Source: Eopsaltria australis
Lineage: Eukaryota > Chordata > Aves > Passeriformes > Petroicidae
Assembly: GCA_034509425.1 (NCBI GenBank)
Contig: JAVTVJ010000070.1
Span: 3,410,001-3,474,000, forward strand
Direction: 5' to 3'
DNA: 64,000 nt
In this document: piece after piece, positions 61,701 through 64,000 of the stretch
Layout: each line of letters begins with the position of its first letter
Position numbering within the stretch: position 1 is the first letter of the stretch
Program-made: the position numbers and the translations under genes
The notes under the pieces: generated by a model
The model's database searches: none
Told to the model about the DNA's origin: nothing
Seen by the model: the letters and a program-made list of their open reading frames with translations, nothing else

Positions 61701-64000
61701 CAGTTTTACATAAAACAAGCTGTTTCAACATTCAACCATGCAAGGAGACAGAACTCATGCAGGAATGGGTAATGAAGGACTTGGGTCCTCACCTAACACA
61801 GCTGTCGGCACAAGTGGATCATTGGGCACTGTAGGAAAACAAAGCCCATGAAGAAACACATTATCCTTAATTTGTGTATTTTGAAGAATAAAAACAATAT
61901 ACTTCAGAGTATAACCAAGTGATAACTAAACTCCATTAATTTTTTTACAAGAGAAAACCAGCATGAATACAGCTCCAGAAAGCATCCTGAACAAAAGAGG
62001 TATGAAAGGCAGTGATTTCAGACTTCAGAAATGTAATGATAAGAGCAAAGAGTTCCTTACTGAAATGAAATAAAGAAGACATTACATGCAGTTTAGTTTT
62101 TGAAAGGGCTCCTCCTTCACTATTGTTTTTTTACTTCACAATAAAGGTTCACTTTCATAGAACTCTCCTTTTAAACCCATCTCTCATATAATATTTGAAT
62201 AGCTAATCTCAAAATAAAATGGTATCTCTATAAAGTTTTCCAGGTAATTAAAAAAATTATATACATTTATACTGTTAATAGCTTTTTAAATGTGCATTAC
62301 TGAAGAGATTGCTCATAATGAGTATAGGAAAATTGCAGATACACAAATGTAGATGTCTGAATAAAATTCATAGAATTTTATCTTTCATTATCACAACTAG
62401 AATCATGCAGAGATAAATGTGCTGTTTTGGGAAGAAATGGCAGAATCCAGGATTTGTTTTGTTCCAGTCTAGAACAAAACATTATAACGTCAATGTGTCT
62501 GTGACAGAATTAAGCTCCAGTTCTCAAACAATCTGCCTGAAAGTTTGTCACATAGCAGGAGACCCTGAAAAACTTGTCTCAGCACAGACAATGGTCAGGA
62601 GAAACAAATCCTCCAGTATACAAAAATCACATACCTAGGATGCAAGAAACCGGTCAGGTCTGACTTCTTTGCCAACCAACCAGGACAGCTGTGGTGACAG
62701 GAGCTCATGGGCTCTTGGCATCACATCAGTCCATCTGAAAGGCTGCCTGAGTGCCTGGCAGCCCTGGCTCACTAATAGCCATGTAAATTCCTCATAAATT
62801 CTTAGCCTGGGACCACCATCACAGTCTACATCAAACTGTCTCTGCAATCCTGCCTCCACAAATTTCAATTCCAATAAGACATCAAACTTTGGAGACTTTT
62901 CAAACTGTTTCAGCCAAAACTGTGTAGCAAAACCACCAGGCTCATACTAAACTCTCATTTAAAATTGGTTACGAGACACTTAAAGTGTTAGCACTTTGCA
63001 GTTTGGTAAGCTTCAATAAACAAAGCAATAAACCCACCTCTGAAACCCATTTCCCTTTAACTACCAGGAAAGAGCTTAAGAGCCTTAAGGGATGTATTTT
63101 GTTCAAGCACGGTAAGCAGTATGGGAGATGAGAAGAGACATGGGAGTGTCATTCCCAAAATATGGCAATTCAGAAGTGGCTCAGGCTGCTGAGATCGGCT
63201 TAAAGCCAAGCCACAAGCCCATGGAGCTGTGAGAAGCTCAGGTTCCTACCAGCTCCATGGCAGAATTGTATCCCTTTGTAACTTATACACTAGTTTTGAA
63301 GTATTCAGTCTGCAGTGGAGTATCTTGCTTTTGGCAAGGTATAGTGCAGATACTGGGAGGCAAGAGTGCTGAACAGTGTCAGCTGTAACCCTTAACAGTC
63401 AGAAACCCAAACTTTTCAACACCACAGTCAGCATGTCTACAAAATATGAATACAAATATAGAGCAAATTTGCAGATATATTAACAAGCCTGCTCCTAAAC
63501 TTCACAAACAGTAAGAAAATTGTAAATGTTTCCTTCTGTTGTAACGTCCTTACTGCCAAAAAAAAACAGACATTAATTTGAACCTCATATATTATTCATT
63601 ACAGACATGATGCTATGCAGTAATATTTAAAATGTTGGCATTAAATAGTCTCATAAGAGAAAACTCAATTTCAAGTTTTAACTGAGGTGTTCTAGAAGTA
63701 TAATACTTTCCCTAAAACAAATATCTTGCATAGTGAAAGCACATGCAAATATTTAATTAAATAATTTGCCACGTTCCAATAAGGACAACGTACAAACATC
63801 CCTACTCAACCTCTTGCTTTACCAGCATTCCTAGAAAACCTGGAGCTTACAACAATTTTCCTTAAAAATCAGAATTGTTTTTTGTGTTTCTATATTCACC
63901 TACACTCTGGAGTATCCATCACTGTCTACTTACATCTGGGGCTGAAGTTATGCGAGTCCATGAATGTGATTGACAGGGGATCCTCTGCATGCAGAGTGCT
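34790..64000 (-). CDS. PTPRK: PTPRK, receptor-type protein tyrosine phosphatase kappa (3' part, spliced; span of all exons plus 3' UTR)
   Basis: The gene encodes a type I membrane phosphatase of the R2B (MAM-Ig-fibronectin) family that mediates homophilic adhesion and dephosphorylates junctional proteins. The window holds the last 631 residues, against about 1,440 for the full mammalian protein: juxtamembrane region, catalytic D1 (KNRY, WPDHG loop, [10 protein letters not shown] signature split over two exons), D2 (KNRF, WAS in place of the WPD loop, HCLNGGGRSG signature) and stop. I assigned kappa rather than mu or rho because the D2 segments [20 protein letters not shown] and [20 protein letters not shown] match kappa as I remember it. 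The ectodomain and transmembrane exons lie beyond the right edge. All fifteen internal junctions have GT/AG sites and compatible phases, with no frameshift or internal stop, so this is a functional gene. Confidence 0.97.
34811..34816 (-). terminator. PTPRK: Distal poly(A) signal of PTPRK
   Basis: AATAAA reads on the minus strand. About 30-40 nt further on comes a GT-rich element (GTTGTGGTGT), the arrangement of a strong cleavage/polyadenylation site. Cleavage is expected near 34790. Confidence 0.75.
35836..35841 (-). terminator. PTPRK: Proximal poly(A) signal of PTPRK
   Basis: AATAAA lies on the minus strand 160 nt after the stop codon, with a modest T/G-rich stretch about 25 nt downstream. 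If used it would give a short 3' UTR of about 190 nt, lacking the Pumilio element. Confidence 0.5.
36002..36055 (-). CDS. PTPRK: PTPRK terminal coding segment and stop
   Basis: The acceptor CCCTTAAAG precedes [17 protein letters not shown] and a TAG stop. This is the usual PTPRK C-terminus, closing the D2 Q-loop (PEQY). The same exon continues into the 3' UTR. Confidence 0.96.
   Translation of the reverse strand, partial: EQYRFCYDVALEYLESS
36056..38426. other. PTPRK last intron
   Basis: Non-coding. It contains a short CR1 3'-end remnant at 37845-37905; otherwise I see nothing. Confidence 0.85.
37845..37905 (+). mobile_element. CR1 3'-end remnant
   Basis: The plus strand reads CAATGATCTTAAGGGTCTCT followed by TCCAAACTAAATGATTTTAT. 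This resembles the terminal segment of avian CR1 elements just before their short 3' repeat. It is diverged and very short. Confidence 0.6.
38427..38562 (-). CDS. PTPRK: PTPRK exon: D2 NGGGRSG loop
   Basis: The 136 nt run from phase 2 to phase 0. Leu is completed as CTA, then [20 protein letters not shown] and [10 protein letters not shown] through PNMVETP. The phosphate-loop backbone GGGRSG is intact although the domain lacks the WPD Asp. The acceptor is TTGCATACAG and the donor CCG|GTAAGC. The human protein as I recall it has VEAPEQ where this copy has VETPEQ. Confidence 0.97.
38563..39830. other. PTPRK intron (1.27 kb)
   Basis: Non-coding. A T run lies at about 39684-39701. I recognise nothing else. 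Confidence 0.85.
39831..39994 (-). CDS. PTPRK: PTPRK exon: D2 degenerate WPD loop and first part of D2 signature
   Basis: The 164 nt run from phase 0 to phase 2. The exon encodes [20 protein letters not shown], then [34 protein letters not shown] and two bases of Leu. The general-acid loop reads WAS instead of WPD, so D2 lacks the catalytic Asp; this is the known pseudophosphatase state of R2B-family D2 domains. The Cys of HCLNGGGRSG is retained. The acceptor is TTTCCCTCAG and the donor CT|GTGAGT. Confidence 0.96.
39995..41969. other. PTPRK intron (1.98 kb)
   Basis: Non-coding, purine-rich around 40650-41000. It carries a small three-copy repeat at 41769-41814. Confidence 0.85.
41769..41814. 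repeat. Three-copy tandem repeat, unit TGTAGAAAAGTACT
   Basis: Two copies lie back to back and a third follows after the spacer GCAGC. The copies are nearly identical, so the duplication is recent. It lies about 155 nt downstream of a PTPRK exon donor on the minus strand. Confidence 0.85.
41970..42095 (-). CDS. PTPRK: PTPRK exon: D2, QYWPEEG segment
   Basis: The 126 nt are 42 codons, phase 0 to 0: [20 protein letters not shown], then [20 protein letters not shown] and TR. The cysteine-rich CMSCSMDC stretch is characteristic of kappa D2. The acceptor is CTGGCACAG and the donor AGA|GTAAGG. The intron downstream of this exon's acceptor side is only 231 nt. Confidence 0.97.
42327..42458 (-). CDS. 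PTPRK: PTPRK exon: D2, [10 protein letters not shown] segment
   Basis: The 132 nt are 44 codons, phase 0 to 0: [20 protein letters not shown] then [20 protein letters not shown] and DLAQ. This is the D2 counterpart of the D1 DFWRMIW motif. The acceptor is GCCTTTACAG and the donor CAG|GTTAGT. Confidence 0.97.
42459..45055. other. PTPRK intron (2.6 kb) within D2
   Basis: Non-coding. No repeat family or ORF stands out. Confidence 0.8.
45056..45229 (-). CDS. PTPRK: PTPRK exon: start of D2
   Basis: The 174 nt are 58 codons, phase 0 to 0, beginning [10 protein letters not shown] and continuing [20 protein letters not shown] to [16 protein letters not shown] replaces the KNRY of catalytic domains, a usual D2 change. 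The residues match kappa rather than mu or rho as I remember those proteins. The acceptor is TTTCCCTTAG and the donor GAT|GTAAGA. Confidence 0.97.
45230..45799. other. PTPRK intron (0.57 kb)
   Basis: Non-coding. I see nothing notable. Confidence 0.85.
45800..45949 (-). CDS. PTPRK: PTPRK exon: end of D1 and D1-D2 linker
   Basis: The 150 nt are 50 codons, phase 0 to 0: [20 protein letters not shown] through [18 protein letters not shown]. The exon begins with the Q-loop EQY, ends D1 and forms the short linker to D2. The acceptor is AATTTGACAG. The donor CAG|GTATTC departs from consensus at positions +4 to +6. Skipping this exon would keep frame. Confidence 0.96.
45950..47804. other. PTPRK intron (1.86 kb)
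   Basis: Non-coding. I see nothing notable. Confidence 0.85.
47805..47940 (-). CDS. PTPRK: PTPRK exon: D1 P-loop (SAGAGRTG)
   Basis: The 136 nt run from phase 2 to phase 0. The Ser codon is completed at the junction (AG+C), then [20 protein letters not shown] and [10 protein letters not shown] through INMVQTE. The P-loop Arg (GRTG) that binds phosphate is present. The QTEEQY Q-loop straddles the next junction. The acceptor is GATTCTTTTCAG and the donor GAG|GTACAG. Confidence 0.97.
47941..49033. other. PTPRK intron (1.09 kb) splitting the D1 signature
   Basis: Non-coding and AT-rich. It interrupts the Ser codon directly after the catalytic Cys. I see no repeats. Confidence 0.88.
49034..49188 (-). 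CDS. PTPRK: PTPRK exon: D1 WPD loop and first part of the catalytic signature
   Basis: The 155 nt run from phase 0 to phase 2. The exon encodes [20 protein letters not shown], then [10 protein letters not shown] and on to PIVVHC plus two bases of the following Ser. It carries the general-acid Asp of the WPDHG loop and the catalytic Cys of [10 protein letters not shown]. Both essential D1 catalytic residues are intact. The donor GTGTGT is weaker than average; the acceptor is GCCTTTTACAG. Confidence 0.97.
49189..49925. other. PTPRK intron (0.74 kb)
   Basis: Non-coding. I see nothing notable. Confidence 0.85.
49926..50042 (-). CDS. PTPRK: PTPRK exon: D1, KYWPDD segment
   Basis: The 117 nt run from phase 0 to phase 0 and encode 39 residues, [20 protein letters not shown] then [24 protein letters not shown] is a conserved PTP motif. 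The donor is AGG|GTGAGC. The penultimate residue is Gly (GGA), where the mammalian protein as I remember it has Glu (a GAA-type codon). A Val also replaces a Met in CVE(V/M)EP. Confidence 0.95.
50043..50740. other. PTPRK intron (0.70 kb)
   Basis: Non-coding. I see nothing notable. Confidence 0.85.
50741..50838 (-). CDS. PTPRK: PTPRK exon: D1, DFWRMIWQE motif
   Basis: The 98 nt run from phase 1 to phase 0. The codon joined across the junction is Gly, followed by [20 protein letters not shown] and [19 protein letters not shown](Q/E) is a conserved PTP motif. The acceptor is TTTCTTGCAG and the donor AGA|GTAAGT. Confidence 0.96.
50839..52650. other. PTPRK intron (1.81 kb)
   Basis: Non-coding. 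It contains a CR1 fragment at 51540-51640. Confidence 0.85.
51540..51640 (-). mobile_element. CR1 LINE 3' fragment
   Basis: The plus strand reads CATAGAATCCCAGAATTTTC, then GTCAACTGTAAACCTAACAC and TGCCAAGCACACCACTAAAC. This is the reverse complement of the avian CR1 3' end. The CR1 sense strand is therefore the minus strand, the same as PTPRK. About 100 nt survive. Confidence 0.82.
52651..52687 (-). CDS. PTPRK: PTPRK 37-nt exon: D1, [12 protein letters not shown]
   Basis: This short exon encodes [12 protein letters not shown] plus the first base of the next Gly codon (phase 0 to 1). The 37-nt size keeps frame only when the exon is included, so it is constitutive. The YIATQGP core motif is completed by the next exon. 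The acceptor is CCTAAAACAG-like with the cut at TTTTAG|GGA; the donor is G|GTAAGG. Confidence 0.96.
52688..55285. other. PTPRK intron (2.6 kb)
   Basis: Non-coding and AT-rich, with short TA runs near 53298 and 54515. No repeat family recognised. Confidence 0.82.
55286..55362 (-). CDS. PTPRK: PTPRK exon: D1, [14 protein letters not shown] motif
   Basis: The 77 nt run from phase 1 to phase 0. The Tyr codon is completed across the junction, followed by 25 residues, [20 protein letters not shown] then ANYID. The DYINAN(Y/F)I motif is a hallmark of the PTP core. The acceptor is GTTTTTACAG and the donor GAT|GTGAGT. Confidence 0.96.
55363..56176. other. PTPRK intron (0.81 kb)
   Basis: Non-coding. 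It contains a short (AAC)n run at about 56010-56035. Confidence 0.85.
56010..56035. repeat. (AAC)n microsatellite
   Basis: Eight to nine tandem ACA/AAC trinucleotides. Confidence 0.9.
56177..56264 (-). CDS. PTPRK: PTPRK exon: start of D1, KNRY loop
   Basis: The 88 nt run from phase 0 to phase 1 and encode 29 residues, [20 protein letters not shown] then [13 protein letters not shown] is the phosphotyrosine-recognition loop of classical PTPs. The acceptor is TTATTTATAG and the donor T|GTGAGT. The human protein as I recall it has AKNRY where this copy has TKNRY. Confidence 0.95.
56265..57990. other. PTPRK intron (1.73 kb)
   Basis: Non-coding. I see nothing notable. Confidence 0.82.
57991..58175 (-). 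CDS. PTPRK: PTPRK exon: juxtamembrane / wedge region before D1
   Basis: The 185 nt run from phase 1 to phase 0. They complete the codon left open by the upstream exon and then encode 61 residues, [20 protein letters not shown] through GFKEEYE. This is the membrane-proximal helix and the start of D1 and reads as PTPRK throughout. The acceptor is AATACAG and the donor GAG|GTGAGA. Confidence 0.95.
59317..59328 (-). CDS. PTPRK: Candidate PTPRK 12-nt microexon (alternative)
   Basis: The twelve bases TGCCTATTACTG are followed by a perfect donor (GTAAGT) and preceded by AG at the end of TTTTTTGCTGCTTCAATGGGTTAAAG on the minus strand. The exon is phase 1 on both sides, so it keeps frame with both neighbours. 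Spliced alone it gives R-LPIT-D-ENH; spliced after the 36-nt cassette it gives AVL-VPIT-D-ENH. The upstream pyrimidine/TGC stretch resembles the UGC motifs used by neural microexons. It is too short to be sure of without RNA evidence; the donor, phase and position argue for it. Confidence 0.6.
60440..60860 (+). mobile_element. Ancient CR1/L3-like LINE remnant
   Basis: Plus-strand blocks resemble the 3' part of old CR1 elements in the right order. These are GATGATGAGTG near 60505, AATGTGTAAAAAACTGTTTT near 60573, GAAGATTTAGTCTAGATTAG near 60667 with GTTAGGAAAAACC, and GAGGCACTGGAACATTCC near 60829. Divergence is high, so it is an old insertion predating the avian CR1 copies elsewhere in the window. 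Confidence 0.6.
61793..61828 (-). CDS. PTPRK: PTPRK 36-nt cassette exon (alternative)
   Basis: The exon is flanked by a good acceptor (TTTTCCTACAG) and donor (G|GTGAGG) and is phase 1 at both ends, so it can be included or skipped without a frame change. When included it changes SPR-Y-ENHS to [20 protein letters not shown], adding 12 residues in the juxtamembrane linker. I recall the same insert from an alternative mammalian PTPRK isoform. Its survival here suggests regulated use of this exon in vertebrates. Confidence 0.88.
   Translation of the reverse strand, partial: CPMIHLCRQLC
62635..62955 (-). other. Unidentified open reading frame in a PTPRK intron
   Basis: An open minus-strand frame of about 100 codons without a Met start runs from a stop near 62955 to a TAG at about 62637. 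Its composition is protein-like (for example [20 protein letters not shown] and [20 protein letters not shown]). I do not recognise the family. Open frames of this length also occur by chance in this window. It may be a retroposed fragment, part of an unidentified repeat, or noise. Confidence 0.25.
63934..64000 (-). CDS. PTPRK: PTPRK juxtamembrane exon (cut by right edge)
   Basis: The visible 67 nt encode [20 protein letters not shown] followed by PR and the first base of the next codon. This matches the cytoplasmic segment between the transmembrane helix and D1 of PTPRK. The donor is T|GTAAGT, phase 1. The 5' part of the exon lies outside the window. Joining to the 185-nt exon at 57991 completes a Tyr codon (T+AT). 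Joining to either alternative exon gives Leu (T+TG). Confidence 0.93.

Larger units (their letters stand above)
58176..63933. other. PTPRK intron region holding the alternative juxtamembrane exons
   Basis: The 5.76-kb region between the two constitutive juxtamembrane exons. It contains the 12-nt microexon candidate (59317-59328), an ancient CR1 copy (60440-60860), the 36-nt cassette (61793-61828) and an unexplained open frame (62635-62955). Confidence 0.88.

Noticed and set aside
1..64000. CRISPR arrays, operons, prophage, tRNA or rRNA genes
   Set aside because: No direct-repeat arrays with spacers, no bacterial gene organisation and no cloverleaf candidates seen. The sequence is intron-rich vertebrate DNA.

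Overview
This is a stretch of vertebrate nuclear genome, most likely from a bird. Coding exons are short, carry consensus GT/AG splice sites and are separated by non-coding introns. The recognisable interspersed repeats are CR1 LINE fragments and one solo LTR of an avian endogenous-retrovirus type. I see no Alu, L1 or B1-like repeats. I see no bacterial, phage or CRISPR features, no tRNA or rRNA gene, and no new multi-gene system. The species cannot be fixed from the sequence.

Two genes are present, both on the minus strand and both cut by the window edges. The right half (about 34790-64000) is the 3' part of PTPRK, receptor-type protein tyrosine phosphatase kappa. Fifteen complete constitutive or terminal coding segments plus one exon cut by the right edge encode the last 631 residues: the end of the juxtamembrane region, the catalytic phosphatase domain D1, the pseudophosphatase domain D2 and the stop codon. 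A 3' UTR of about 1.2 kb follows. All exon phases join without a break. A 36-nt cassette exon (61793-61828) and a candidate 12-nt microexon (59317-59328) lie in the juxtamembrane part. Both keep the frame and would add residues between the membrane and D1.

The left part holds the 5' end of THEMIS, a T-cell signalling scaffold. Coding exon 1 (17927-18017) has a strong Kozak start, and coding exon 2 (4169-4327) begins the first CABIT module. They are separated by a 13.6-kb intron. The rest of THEMIS lies beyond the left edge. The order PTPRK then THEMIS, head to tail, matches the mammalian arrangement. About 16.8 kb of non-coding DNA separates the PTPRK poly(A) signal from the THEMIS start codon. 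It contains the solo LTR (same orientation as THEMIS, about 3.7 kb upstream of its ATG), several A- or T-rich low-complexity tracts and a 42-base A run.

The two genes do not form a pathway unit. PTPRK is a homophilic adhesion receptor phosphatase and THEMIS a cytosolic T-cell scaffold. The most interesting signals are the microexon/cassette pair in PTPRK, an open in-frame extension upstream of the THEMIS start, the LTR upstream of THEMIS, and an unusual CpG-bearing block with an octamer motif in THEMIS intron 1.
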